This document shows, piece by piece, positions 52,353-60,681 of a stretch of 64,000 nt of DNA (positions are counted from its first letter, which is position 1; each line of letters starts with the position of its first letter). The position numbers were made by a program, and so were the translations under genes. Source of the DNA: Paenibacillus catalpae (GTDB lineage Bacteria > Bacillota > Bacilli > Paenibacillales > Paenibacillaceae); contig NZ_FOMT01000003.1 of assembly GCF_900112695.1 (NCBI RefSeq), positions 620,001 through 684,000 on the forward strand, given 5' to 3'. The notes beneath the pieces are model-generated. The model was not told where the DNA came from and made no database searches. It saw only the letters and a program-made list of their open reading frames with translations.

Positions 52353-53762
52353 ATGGTTAAACGCAATTGGAAAATGGTACTGCCTGTGGCGGCAATGCTT
52401 GTGCTGCCTTTATCAGCTTGCGCATCGAATCCGAACAACGGCGGAAATGAACCGTCGCCTACCGTTTCGGCTTCCAATACGGACACCGCAGCAAACGCTG
52501 GCGCAGCTTCCACCGAGCCGGCCAAAGAGCCTGTCAAAGTGGTCTGGTGGCATTCCATGAGCGGCGAGCTCGGAACGGCTGCGGACAAGCTCGTCAGCGA
52601 TTTCAACGCTTCGCATCCCGATATTAAGGTAGAAGGCGTCTTCCAAGGCACTTATGACGAAAGCCTGAACAAGCTGAAGGCTTCCATGGATTCCAAGTCC
52701 GGCCCTTCCTTGATCCAGGTGTATGAGATTGGTTCGAAATTCATGATCGATTCCGGCGCCGTAACGCCGGTACAGCAGTTCATCGACGAGGAAAGCTATG
52801 ACGTGTCTTCTCTGGAGCCGAATATCCGCAGCTACTATACGTTCGACGGCAAGCAGTACTCCATGCCTTTCAATACTTCCAATCCGATACTTTACTATAA
52901 CAAGGATCTGTTCACAAAAGCCGGTCTTGATCCGAACAAGCCGCCTGCGACTTACCAAGAAGTAGCTGATGCTGCCAAGAAGCTGACCGGGGACGGCGTG
53001 ACAGGAGCATCCTTCGCCATCTACGGCTGGTTCATGGAGCAGCTGCTCGCCAATCAGGGCAAGGATCTTGTAAATAACGGCAACGGCCGCGACAGCTCCG
53101 CTTCGGAATCGCTCGTGAACCAGGAAGCAGCAGTCAAGACGCTGACCTGGTGGAAGGGCATGGTTGATGACAAGTCTGTTCTGAATCTTGGACGCAAGAC
53201 GGACGACACGAAAAAAGCGTTCCTGGCCGGCCAGATTGCCATGACGCTTGATTCGACGGCTTCGCTGCGCGGCATTGTTGACGGCGCAGCAGGCAAATTC
53301 GAAGTGGGTACGGCCTTCCTGCCGAAACCGGACGCTTCCTCCGAAGGCGGCGTCGTTGTCGGCGGAGCAAGCCTGTGGATTCTGAACAACAAGCCGGCGG
53401 AAGAGCAGAAAGCCGCTTGGGAATTCATCAAGTACTTGGCAGAGCCGGCAGTCCAAGCAGAGTGGCATATCAACACCGGCTACTTCCCGATTACAAGCAA
53501 AGCTTATGACGAGCAGATTGTAAAAGATAATCTGGCGAAGTATCCGCAGTTCCAGACAGCGGTAGACCAGCTTCATGCCTCCAAGCCGGGCACAGCAAGC
53601 CAAGGCGCCGTAATGGGCGTATTCCCGGAAGCGCGCCAGACGGTGGAAGGCGCGATCGAGGAAGCGTTCACGGGCAAGAAGGACGTTAAGGCTGCGCTTG
53701 ATGATGCGGCAAAGCAGATTACCGAGAAAATCGGCATCTACAACAAGACGGTAGCGAAATAA
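52353..53762 (+). CDS. ugpB: UgpB-like glycerol-3-phosphate/glycerophosphodiester-binding lipoprotein
   Basis: The signal peptide ends in lipobox LSAC (Cys23). After a Thr/Ser/Ala linker the domain begins VKVVWWHSMSGELGTAADKLVSDFN, with FQGTYDESLNKLKASMDSKSGPSLIQVYEIGSKFMIDSGAV, closely following the E. coli UgpB pattern (WHSM.GELG, QVYE.G). Further blocks are MPFNTSNPILYYNKDLF and NTGYFPITSKAY. It delivers glycerol-3-phosphate or diesters to UgpAE. GGGAGAG precedes the start. Confidence 0.9.
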   Translation: MVKRNWKMVLPVAAMLVLPLSACASNPNNGGNEPSPTVSASNTDTAANAGAASTEPAKEPVKVVWWHSMSGELGTAADKLVSDFNASHPDIKVEGVFQGTYDESLNKLKASMDSKSGPSLIQVYEIGSKFMIDSGAVTPVQQFIDEESYDVSSLEPNIRSYYTFDGKQYSMPFNTSNPILYYNKDLFTKAGLDPNKPPATYQEVADAAKKLTGDGVTGASFAIYGWFMEQLLANQGKDLVNNGNGRDSSASESLVNQEAAVKTLTWWKGMVDDKSVLNLGRKTDDTKKAFLAGQIAMTLDSTASLRGIVDGAAGKFEVGTAFLPKPDASSEGGVVVGGASLWILNNKPAEEQKAAWEFIKYLAEPAVQAEWHINTGYFPITSKAYDEQIVKDNLAKYPQFQTAVDQLHASKPGTASQGAVMGVFPEARQTVEGAIEEAFTGKKDVKAALDDAAKQITEKIGIYNKTVAK

Positions 53763-53786
53763 CTAGCGAAAGCTTTTGCAGCCTGG

Positions 53787-53825
53787 AACAGCCCTTGGGA
53801 TCTATGCTCCCAAGGGCTGTTTTTA
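53787..53825 (+). terminator. intrinsic terminator of the ugp operon
   Basis: A perfect 14-bp stem (AACAGCCCTTGGGA at 53787-53800 with 53808-53821) followed by TTTTAA. Confidence 0.92.
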
Positions 53826-53853
53826 ATTATGTTCAGAATTATCTGATAATAAT

Positions 53854-53879
53854 GTTTCATCGAATCGATAGCTGGTTAA
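53854..53879 (+). promoter_or_regulatory. candidate SigB promoter of the alpha/beta hydrolase
   Basis: GTTTCA (53854-53859), 14-base spacer, GGTTAA (53874-53879), 46 bases before ATG 53925. Confidence 0.68.
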
Positions 53880-53924
53880 GTAATGACATGATAGCAATTC
53901 CAAATCGAAAAGGATGTGGGATCG

Positions 53925-54779
53925 ATGGAGAAGCATAAGGTACATGTTAACGGCATCGATATGGTATATGAAGAATGTGGTCAAGAAAACGAAAAAACGA
54001 TTATTCTGATTCACGGTTTTTGCGGCTCCTCCCATTACTGGCATAATGTTTGTCCGCTGTTGACCGAGCACTACCGTGTAATCATGCCGCAGCTGCGGGG
54101 TCATGGCGAGACATCGGTACCAGACAATATTTATACAATGGAAGCATTAGCTGATGATATAAATGGACTCGTAGAAAAATTGGGCATAGAAAAAACGGTT
54201 TTATTTGGCCATTCCCTTGGCGGCTATGTAACGCTGGCATTTGCTGATAAATACCCGGATAAGCTGTCCGGCTTTGGACTAATTCATTCCACGGCTCTGC
54301 CGGACACGGAAGAAATGAAGCGGAAAAGGTATCAAGATATCGCCTTCATCCAGAAGGAAGGGATCGAGCCTTATGTCCACGAGCTTATTCCGAAGCTGTT
54401 TAAGGAATCCAAGAGGCAGGATATGCCTGATGAGGTGGAAAAGGTTAAAGAGGCCGGACTCAAGATGTCTGCAAAGGGAGCTATTCATACGCTTGAAGGT
54501 ATGATGATGAGGCCGGACCGCAGCGCGATGCTGCATGAAGCATGTTACCCCATTTTGCTGGTGGCAGGGGCGGATGATGAAGTCGTGTCTCCGGATGATA
54601 CATTCTCCGTCAATGAACAGGAGACGCCAAAGACGACTTACGAGTACCCGCATATTCAAGAAAACACGTTCGAGGGCGTTGCTCATATGAGTCTGTTCGA
54701 GGCCCCAGAGCAGCTGGCCAGGGTCATTGCGAACTACCTCAGAACCCTTGGGGAGAAGGAGCCCGTGAGGGCATTGTAA
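53925..54779 (+). CDS. alpha/beta hydrolase
   Basis: ATG 53925 fits AAAAGG better than GTG 53916. The 284-residue enzyme has the oxyanion block LIHGFCGSSHYWHNVCPLL, the nucleophile elbow GHSLGGY, and a late His in EGVAHMSLFEAPEQLA; the acid is probably in ADDEVVSPDD. It is cytosolic. Substrate unknown. A SigB-like promoter suggests stress induction; the RsbQ hydrolase of B. subtilis is a comparable stress-linked fold, but there is no RsbP here and I do not call it RsbQ. Confidence 0.87.
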   Translation: MEKHKVHVNGIDMVYEECGQENEKTIILIHGFCGSSHYWHNVCPLLTEHYRVIMPQLRGHGETSVPDNIYTMEALADDINGLVEKLGIEKTVLFGHSLGGYVTLAFADKYPDKLSGFGLIHSTALPDTEEMKRKRYQDIAFIQKEGIEPYVHELIPKLFKESKRQDMPDEVEKVKEAGLKMSAKGAIHTLEGMMMRPDRSAMLHEACYPILLVAGADDEVVSPDDTFSVNEQETPKTTYEYPHIQENTFEGVAHMSLFEAPEQLARVIANYLRTLGEKEPVRAL

Positions 54780-54806
54780 GCCGGTGAATAAACAGAATAG
54801 AAGGAT

Positions 54807-54840
54807 TGCCCGAATGGATCATTCCATTCGGGCATTTTTT
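54807..54840 (+). terminator. intrinsic terminator after the hydrolase
   Basis: A 12-bp stem (TGCCCGAATGGA at 54807-54818 with TCCATTCGGGCA at 54823-54834) followed by TTTTTT. Confidence 0.93.
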
Positions 54841-54909
54841 CTGTAAAGGATGCATTTCTGCTTCCCTGGAAGTATGATTATATCGAATGCAAGTAAAGTG
54901 GGTGAAGAG

Positions 54910-55134
54910 ATGACCGAAGAAACCGCAGCCCGTTGTCCAATCTGCAAGGAAGATAATAAATGCGGCAATCTGGCGGGAATACCGGCCGGATCGTGTTGGT
55001 GCAGCAAGGAAACCTTTCCGCAGGTGGTCTTTGAGCAAATACCGCCTGAATGGTTAGGGAAGGCATGTGTATGCCAGGCCTGTCTTCATAAGCTGAAGCA
55101 AGAATCGATGAAAGAGTCCGGGGGAATAAAGTGA
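54910..55134 (+). CDS. cysteine-rich CWC protein
   Basis: ATG 54910 is preferred to the ATG at 54850. The 74-residue protein has the CWC pattern: ARCPICKEDNKCG, GSCWCSKETFP, IPPEWLGKACVCQACLHKL, eight Cys in all, probably binding a metal such as zinc. The family has no known function. It is the first of three overlapping genes (CWC, yojF, bshB2), which suggests a link to thiol metabolism. Confidence 0.85.
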   Translation: MTEETAARCPICKEDNKCGNLAGIPAGSCWCSKETFPQVVFEQIPPEWLGKACVCQACLHKLKQESMKESGGIK

Positions 55135-55445
55135 TGAATCCGATTATCCAATCAGAAGTAGAAGAGCTGCTTCGGGCTTTCGTTGGCGAGGAGATCCATG
55201 TCCATAGCGAAGCAACCTCTTACGTGTTTGTCCGCAATTTCAAGCTAAAGCTGACGCAGGCTTTTGTTGCTGGAGAGGGGCCTTTTAGGGTCGCTTTCCG
55301 TTTCGATCACATCGGCTGGCTGCGCATGGAAGCACTGACTCATTATGAGCTGGATCACGAAGACCGGTTATTGCTGGCCGGTTATGATGACAGAGGGCGC
55401 ATGAATGTAGCCCTTCATCTTGGAAAGGAGCCGTTTGCAGAATGA
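55134..55445 (+). CDS. YojF-family (DUF1806) protein
   Basis: ATG 55134 overlaps the previous stop (TGATG). The 103-residue protein fits the DUF1806 (YojF) pattern: PIIQSEVEELLRAFVGEEIHVHSEATS, GPFRVAFRFDHIGWLRMEALTHYELDHEDRLLLAGYDDRGRMNVALHLG. In Bacillus yojF lies directly upstream of bshB2 (yojG), exactly as here; its own function is unknown, probably an accessory of bacillithiol synthesis. It overlaps bshB2 by 4 bases. Confidence 0.85.
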   Translation: MNPIIQSEVEELLRAFVGEEIHVHSEATSYVFVRNFKLKLTQAFVAGEGPFRVAFRFDHIGWLRMEALTHYELDHEDRLLLAGYDDRGRMNVALHLGKEPFAE

Positions 55446-56140
55446 GTACATCTACGAGAAAACTCCTTGCTGTATTTGCGCATCCCGATGATGAGTCATT
55501 TATTTGCGGCGGAACGTTAGCCAAATATGCAAGCAGCGGTGTCGAGATTACGCTCGTCAGCGCTACCAGAGGCGAGATGGGGCGAAGAATGGGCAATCCT
55601 CCTTACCTGAATCGTGAAACGATGGCGGCGGCACGGGAGCTGGAGCTGCGTGAAGCTTGTAAGTGTTTGGGGGTTCAACATCTTCAATTTTTCGATATCC
55701 GCGATAAAACGGTGGAGTTTGTTGACCCAGATCAATTGTCGGACCGTATTGCCGGATTAATTAGAGAAGTGGATCCCGATGTTATTCTCACCTTCCATGA
55801 GCAATGGGGCGGACATCCGGATCATTGCGCGATAGGCAAAGCGACGGCGGAAGCGCTCGCCCGTACGGGGTTGAAGAAAGCCCTGTATTACATATCCTTC
55901 GGGGACTCCTTGGCATATCCTGAATCCTTTGGATATACGAGAGAGGATATCTCTCAAATCAACATAAGCAAGTTTAAAAAAGCAAAGCTTGCCGCGTTCC
56001 GTGCTCACCGTTGCCAGACGGAGATGGATGAATGGGTATGGCTGCCGGATAAGCAGGCAATGAACCGATTGGGGGATTATGAGTATTTCATAAGAGGAAA
56101 CGAAGAGGCGCTTCGAAGAGACCGGAGCGATCTGTTCTAG
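55442..56140 (+). CDS. bshB2: bacillithiol biosynthesis deacetylase BshB2
   Basis: The 232-residue PIG-L enzyme has the zinc motif AHPDDESFICGGTLAKY and the second metal-binding HPDHCAIGKATAEAL. It would deacetylate N-acetylglucosaminyl-malate in bacillithiol synthesis or act on bacillithiol conjugates. The yojF gene overlaps it upstream, supporting BshB2 rather than BshB1. GGAAAGGAG precedes the start. Confidence 0.9.
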   Translation: MSTSTRKLLAVFAHPDDESFICGGTLAKYASSGVEITLVSATRGEMGRRMGNPPYLNRETMAAARELELREACKCLGVQHLQFFDIRDKTVEFVDPDQLSDRIAGLIREVDPDVILTFHEQWGGHPDHCAIGKATAEALARTGLKKALYYISFGDSLAYPESFGYTREDISQINISKFKKAKLAAFRAHRCQTEMDEWVWLPDKQAMNRLGDYEYFIRGNEEALRRDRSDLF

Positions 56141-56155
56141 CACCTCATGAAACGA

Positions 56156-57316
56156 TTATTGGGTGAATTCGCTTAAGGCTTCGGCTGCGAGATTCGATAT
56201 AACCACATTGTCCATCGGCGGATTATGCAGTCCTGCCCGGACATCCCGGTAATACCGTTCTAATGGCAGTTGCCGGGATAAGCTGGTTCCGCCGACAATC
56301 CGCATCGCAAGATCTACGATCCGAATCGCATGATTTGTCACGATATATTTGGCAAGGCCAAGGTCCGCTTTCAGAGCGGGCCTGTTCGCCGTCTCTTGAT
56401 CCCAGCGGTCCGCAACGGAATAAAGCATCGTATGAGCGGTGCGAAGCTCGATCTCCATCTCGCCAATCGAGTGCTGAACAGAAGGGAGGGCGGCAATTGG
56501 CTTCTCCATCGTATTTGGTTTGTACGAGTTGGCAAAATTCACGGCGAAGTCTCTAGCCGCCTGTGCGATACCTAAATAACATGCCGGGATATGCAGCATC
56601 CAGCCGCCGCCGTCATCCGAACCTTTGCCGTGAAGTCGGTTTGCGGTTGGTACAAAAGCCTGATCAAGCACAACATCATGGCTGCCGGTTGCCCGCATGC
56701 CAAGCGTATCCCAGGTCTCAATCAAGGACACCTGTTCTCCCCGCTCTACGAGAAAATCGCCAGTGCTTTCTTCATCAGGAATATAAGCTGTAACGACAAA
56801 CCGGTCAAGGATCGGGGACAGCGTGCTGAAGGTTTTGCGGCCGGAAATCAGCCATCCGCCGTCAACAGCTGTTGCTGTAGTCTCGGGCTTGCCGCCCCGG
56901 CTTGGACTGCCGGAAGCCGCTTCGCTGGCGAAAGTATTAATCATCGCGCCGTCATTAACGACTGCTTCGCATAAATGGGCGAAGACGGGCTCCGGCCATT
57001 TCCGGGTTGTCCGCAGATGAAGAATCTGGCCCATATGCCAGCCAACTGCTAAAGCCGTTGAACCGTCACCATAAGCAATACGTTCTTGCAGCATAACGAG
57101 CTCATACAGAGAAATCTCATCGCCGCCGTAAGCTCGCGGCACGGTCAGCTTCAAGTACCCTGCCTCTTTCAAATCCGCAAAATTATCAAAAGGAAAGGAA
57201 CCTTCCCGGTCATGCCGGGATGCTCTTTCCGCGAAACGAGCTGCTAATTGATCTGCTTGAGCCGCAAGGGCTCTCTCTTTCTCATTCCGAATATAGTGAT
57301 CGATCCACCTGGCCAT
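56156..57316 (-). CDS. acyl-CoA dehydrogenase-family flavoprotein (YdbM/SfnB-like)
   Basis: The 386-residue protein has the acyl-CoA dehydrogenase fold: VPRAYGGDEISLYELVMLQERIAYGDGS, TFASEAASGSPSRGG, DGGWLISGRKTFSTLSPI, WDTLGMRATGSHDVVLDQAFVP and ATP-free C-terminal helices (AMRIVGGTSLSRQLPLERYYRDVRAGLHNPP). The lack of the usual catalytic Glu context makes an acyl-CoA substrate uncertain; related enzymes are flavin monooxygenases for sulphur or alkyl compounds. It is convergent with bshB2. Confidence 0.82.
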   Translation of the reverse strand: MARWIDHYIRNEKERALAAQADQLAARFAERASRHDREGSFPFDNFADLKEAGYLKLTVPRAYGGDEISLYELVMLQERIAYGDGSTALAVGWHMGQILHLRTTRKWPEPVFAHLCEAVVNDGAMINTFASEAASGSPSRGGKPETTATAVDGGWLISGRKTFSTLSPILDRFVVTAYIPDEESTGDFLVERGEQVSLIETWDTLGMRATGSHDVVLDQAFVPTANRLHGKGSDDGGGWMLHIPACYLGIAQAARDFAVNFANSYKPNTMEKPIAALPSVQHSIGEMEIELRTAHTMLYSVADRWDQETANRPALKADLGLAKYIVTNHAIRIVDLAMRIVGGTSLSRQLPLERYYRDVRAGLHNPPMDNVVISNLAAEALSEFTQ

Positions 57317-57374
57317 CCGTTGTCCACTCCTCTCTCCCTTATTATAGCAACTAGATAGAGGGAACAGGAAGCGG

Positions 57375-59132
57375 TTAGGCTTGAACGCCGATATGGGCGT
57401 TTGAAGCGAACCGGAACAAACCTTTATCCGTTAATTTGAGCTCGGGGATGACCGGAAGAGCCAAGAAGGATAAGGTCAGAAACGGATTAAACGTATCCGG
57501 AGCACCAATCGTGCGCAAGGTCTCATAAAGACTTTGCATCTCCGTATAGACCTCCTTATAGCTCTGCTCGGACAATAATCCGCCAACGGGCAAGGCCAGG
57601 GAAGCGAGCACCCGACCGTCCAGAGCAACGGCCAGACCGCCATTCATGGAGACGACATGCTCGATTGCGGTCAACATATCTTTATCGGACACACCGGCGC
57701 AAATGATATTATGCGAATCATGGGCAACCGACGATACGATGGCGCCTTTGCGTAATCCGAATCCTTTTACAATCGCGAGCCCGATATGGCCGGTTCTATG
57801 ATGACGTTCTACGACCGCAAGCTTCAGCTGATCCCGTTCCACTGAGGCCAAAAACCGCTGCTCCTGGTCTCTCTGGACTTGTTCCTGCAGATGAAGGGTG
57901 ACAAGCGAGTTCGGAATAATCCCGATCACATTGCAGAAGTCCGATTGAAGCGGGAGGTGAAGAGCATCCGGCTTCAGCGGCTTCATTCCGTTACGGATTA
58001 CGGCAGCAGTCGAAGCACTGACTGAAGACGGGGAGATCGACTCAGGGAAAGCGGCTTCATTAAGCTCGCCGTTCTGGAATACACAAACACCTTCCTTATA
58101 GACTTGCCGGATAGACATGGAGCCGAGATCATCCAGAATAACAAGATCAGCTTTATAACCGGGTGCGATCGCCCCTTGATGACGGAGGCCGAAGCATTCG
58201 GCGGCATTTAGGGTAGCCATCTGGATAGCGGTAACCGGATCAAGTCCTTTGCTCACAGCAAGACGGATACTGTAATTGACGCTGCCTTCCTCGAGCAAAT
58301 CATCAATCAATTTATCATCCGTCACAAAAAGACATCTCCGGCTGTTCTGCGGCGTGACGGCAGGGAGCAATGCTTCCAGATCCTTGGCAACCGTTCCTTC
58401 GCGAAGCATGAGGTACATCCCAAGCTCAAGGCGCTGCCGCGCTTCTTCGGCGTTGATCGCCTCGTGATCCGTGCGAATGCCTGCGGCCATGTAAAGGTTT
58501 AGCTGCTCACGTGAAATGCCGGCAGCATGGCCGTCGATATGGGCATGATGATCGGCTGCGTCTGCCAGTTTAGTGATCAGGCCGGGACTTCCTGCAGCAA
58601 GTGCAGGGAAGTCCATCACTTCAGCAAGTCCAAGCACCTTGGGGTGATGGAAGAAAGGGTGGAGCTCTTCGGCTTCCAGCACTGCGCCGCTTGTCTCGAA
58701 GGGAGTGGAAGGCACGCATGACGGCAGATTGACATAGATGTCGAGGGGAAGACCTTCGGATTGGTCAAGCATGTATTGGATCCCCTCCCTGCCCATTACG
58801 TTGGCAATCTCATGAGGATCGGTCACAACCGCAGTAACCCCGTGCTGAAGGACGACCTTCGCGAACTCCCGCGGCGTAAGCATCGAACTCTCGATATGTA
58901 CATGACCGTCAATCAAGCCGGGAATAATCCATTGACCTGATGCATCAATGACGGTTTGGCCATCCTTGTACTCGCCGATTCCTGCTATCATGCCATCGAC
59001 GACCGCAATATCGCCGGTCATGATGCTGCCAGTAAATACATTCACAATTTTCCCGTTTCGGATAACAAGGTCTGCCGCAGCACGTTTTGCTGTTACCTCA
59101 ATTCGTTTAGACAGCCGGTCTTTTGTATTCAT
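57375..59132 (-). CDS. ade: adenine deaminase
   Basis: The 585-residue amidohydrolase has the metal-binding IIPGLIDGHVHIESSMLTPREFAKVVLQHGVTAVVTDPHEIANVMG, characteristic of the AdeC-type adenine deaminase, plus GHAAGIS, TDHEA and RHNI-like CAGVSDKDM regions. It converts adenine to hypoxanthine and ammonia for purine salvage. The leader contains an adenine-specific riboswitch, supporting the substrate. Start ATG 59132 follows GGAGAGAA. Confidence 0.94.
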   Translation of the reverse strand: MNTKDRLSKRIEVTAKRAAADLVIRNGKIVNVFTGSIMTGDIAVVDGMIAGIGEYKDGQTVIDASGQWIIPGLIDGHVHIESSMLTPREFAKVVLQHGVTAVVTDPHEIANVMGREGIQYMLDQSEGLPLDIYVNLPSCVPSTPFETSGAVLEAEELHPFFHHPKVLGLAEVMDFPALAAGSPGLITKLADAADHHAHIDGHAAGISREQLNLYMAAGIRTDHEAINAEEARQRLELGMYLMLREGTVAKDLEALLPAVTPQNSRRCLFVTDDKLIDDLLEEGSVNYSIRLAVSKGLDPVTAIQMATLNAAECFGLRHQGAIAPGYKADLVILDDLGSMSIRQVYKEGVCVFQNGELNEAAFPESISPSSVSASTAAVIRNGMKPLKPDALHLPLQSDFCNVIGIIPNSLVTLHLQEQVQRDQEQRFLASVERDQLKLAVVERHHRTGHIGLAIVKGFGLRKGAIVSSVAHDSHNIICAGVSDKDMLTAIEHVVSMNGGLAVALDGRVLASLALPVGGLLSEQSYKEVYTEMQSLYETLRTIGAPDTFNPFLTLSFLALPVIPELKLTDKGLFRFASNAHIGVQA

Positions 59133-59163
59133 GTCTCCTATTCTCTCCTCTTTTCCATAAAAT

Positions 59164-59275
59164 AAAAAAAACTCCCGATCACCATCGATGCTGAAATAAG
59201 CATGCTGGTAATCGGGAGTTTACGGTTCCCGGTAGAAACCCTCGACCCGTATTGCCGAGGTTATACGCAATATTA
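59164..59275 (-). promoter_or_regulatory. adenine-type purine riboswitch with terminator
   Basis: The minus strand shows the purine aptamer core in order: TATAA, P2 CCTCG/CGAGG with loop AATACGG, GTTTCTACC, GGGAACCGTAAA, TCCCGATTA. The specificity base in GATTA is T(U), as in adenine switches, not C as in guanine ones. The 3' half (59200-59220) also pairs with 59170-59191 to form a terminator followed by seven T. Adenine binding should block the terminator and turn adenine deaminase on. Confidence 0.92.
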
Positions 59276-59314
59276 GTATCTATTGTAGGGGATGGATACC
59301 GGAAATTCAAAGCA

Positions 59315-59719
59315 TTATTTTTCTGGAACTGCATGCTCTAATTGTTCATCAATCTTGCGCATCAATTCCGGGTCCTCGTACCAATCAAGCTTTTTGTCAA
59401 TCTGCTTAAGGTTATTGTTCAGTTCCTGGATCTGTTCTAGCACCTTAAGTTTGTGGTCAGCAAGCATTTTTTTGCGCACCTCAATGGTTGCGCTTCCCTG
59501 CTTGCACCAATCGCTGTACTGCTTAATCTCCTTAATAGGCATTCCGGTGTCTTTCAGACAGCAGATAAGGGAGACCCATTCCAGATCCATCTCCGTAAAG
59601 ATCCGGATGCCGGATTTATTGCGTGATACGAATGGGAGCAGACCTTCTTTGTCATAGTAGCGAAGCGTGTGGGCAGACAAGCCAAATTTGCTAGCAACTT
59701 CATTAATCGTAAAATTCAT
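59315..59719 (-). CDS. MerR-family regulator
   Basis: The 134-residue protein has the MerR helix-turn-helix (FTINEVASKFGLSAHTLRYYDKEGLLPFVSRNKSGIRIFTEMDLEWVSLICCLKDTGMPIKEIKQY) and a dimerising coiled coil (LKVLEQIQELNNNLKQIDKKLDWYE). There is no C-terminal metal-binding Cys pattern, so it is of the YyaN/AdhR type. Divergent from the SDR gene, it probably activates it through the 19-base-spacer promoter between them. Confidence 0.92.
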   Translation of the reverse strand: MNFTINEVASKFGLSAHTLRYYDKEGLLPFVSRNKSGIRIFTEMDLEWVSLICCLKDTGMPIKEIKQYSDWCKQGSATIEVRKKMLADHKLKVLEQIQELNNNLKQIDKKLDWYEDPELMRKIDEQLEHAVPEK

Positions 59720-59737
59720 TTTTTTTCACCCTTTAGC

Positions 59738-59768
59738 TTGACTTAGAGTTAACTCGAAGGAGTAACCT
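59738..59768 (+). promoter_or_regulatory. MerR-type promoter with 19-base spacer and dyad
   Basis: TTGACT (59738-59743) and TAACCT (59763-59768) are 19 bases apart. The spacer holds the near-perfect dyad CTTAGAGTTAACTCGAAG (59742-59759), of the CTTAGAGTTAACTCTAAG type bound by MerR regulators of oxidoreductase genes. Confidence 0.75.
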
Positions 59769-59835
59769 CACTTTAGAACAACTGATCGCAATAATCAAGT
59801 GTTCAAATTACAGAGGTAAAAAGGAGAGGCTAACA

Positions 59836-60600
59836 ATGGGAGCTAGTCATAAAATCGCACTTGTCACAGGAGGAAGCCGCGGCTTAGGGCGCAATTCGGC
59901 TATCGCTTTATCGAAGAAAGGAATCGACGTTATTGTGACTTATCTGTCCCGTTCGGAAGAAGCGGAAGAGGTCGTGAAGGAGATTGAGGCAAATGGCTGT
60001 AAAGCGGCCGCGCTTCAGCTTGATGCGGGCAATATTTCTTCCTTTGACAGCTTTGCCGCACAATTGGATGATCTTCTGAAGGAGAAGTGGGGCCGTGATC
60101 AAATCGACTTCCTGATCAACAACGCAGGGTTTGGCATCCATTCGCCGATTGCAACAACCACGGAGGAGCAGTTTGACAGCTTGATGAACGTTCATTTCAA
60201 AGGTGTCTTTTTCTTAACGCAAAAGCTGCTGCCTCGTATTGCAGATCAAGGCGGGATTGTCAATCTGTCTACAGGGTTAACGCGGTTTACGACGGACGGT
60301 TATGGCGCTTATGCCGCTATGAAAGGTGCTATTGAAGTGCTGACGAAATATATGGCGAAGGAATTGGGTAATCGCGGGATCAGGGTCAATCTAGTTGCGC
60401 CAGGTGCGATTGCGACGGATTTCGCAGGAGGATTCGTGAGGGATAATCAGGACATTCGTGGTCATCTCGGCTCGCTGACGGCACTTGGCCGTGTTGGCGA
60501 AGTTGATGATATTGGCGGTGTCGTAGCGGCTTTATGCACACCGGAGCTTGGCTGGGTGAATGCGCAGCGCATTGAAGCCTCGGGCGGTATGAACTTGTAA
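59836..60600 (+). CDS. short-chain dehydrogenase/reductase
   Basis: The 254-residue SDR has the cofactor motif TGGSRGLGRNSA, NNAGFGIHSP, and the catalytic YAAMK at 159-163 with Ser in NLSTGL. The glycine-rich motif with Arg suggests NADPH. AAAAAGGAGAGG precedes ATG 59836. The MerR gene is divergent, so induction by an aldehyde, quinone or drug-like signal is inferred. Substrate unknown. Confidence 0.92.
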   Translation: MGASHKIALVTGGSRGLGRNSAIALSKKGIDVIVTYLSRSEEAEEVVKEIEANGCKAAALQLDAGNISSFDSFAAQLDDLLKEKWGRDQIDFLINNAGFGIHSPIATTTEEQFDSLMNVHFKGVFFLTQKLLPRIADQGGIVNLSTGLTRFTTDGYGAYAAMKGAIEVLTKYMAKELGNRGIRVNLVAPGAIATDFAGGFVRDNQDIRGHLGSLTALGRVGEVDDIGGVVAALCTPELGWVNAQRIEASGGMNL

Positions 60601-60648
60601 GGTGCTCGAAGGGTGTTGTTAGCATAATTCTCATATTTGAACTTATTG

Positions 60649-60679
60649 CTGGAGCCGGCTGCAAACCGGCTCCAGTTTC
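60649..60679. terminator. terminator between SDR and gpmA
   Basis: CTGGAGCCGG (60649-60658) pairs with CCGGCTCCAG (60666-60675); TTTC follows on the plus strand. Confidence 0.75.
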
Positions 60680-60681
60680 AT

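Noticed and set aside
52413..53603. Long minus-strand open frame (396 codons) opposite ugpB
   Set aside because: It mirrors the codon bias of the ugpB gene, has no start signal and no recognisable domain.
53925..54779. Naming the alpha/beta hydrolase rsbQ
   Set aside because: The fold and the SigB-like promoter fit a stress link, but no RsbP partner is present and RsbQ-specific residues cannot be confirmed.
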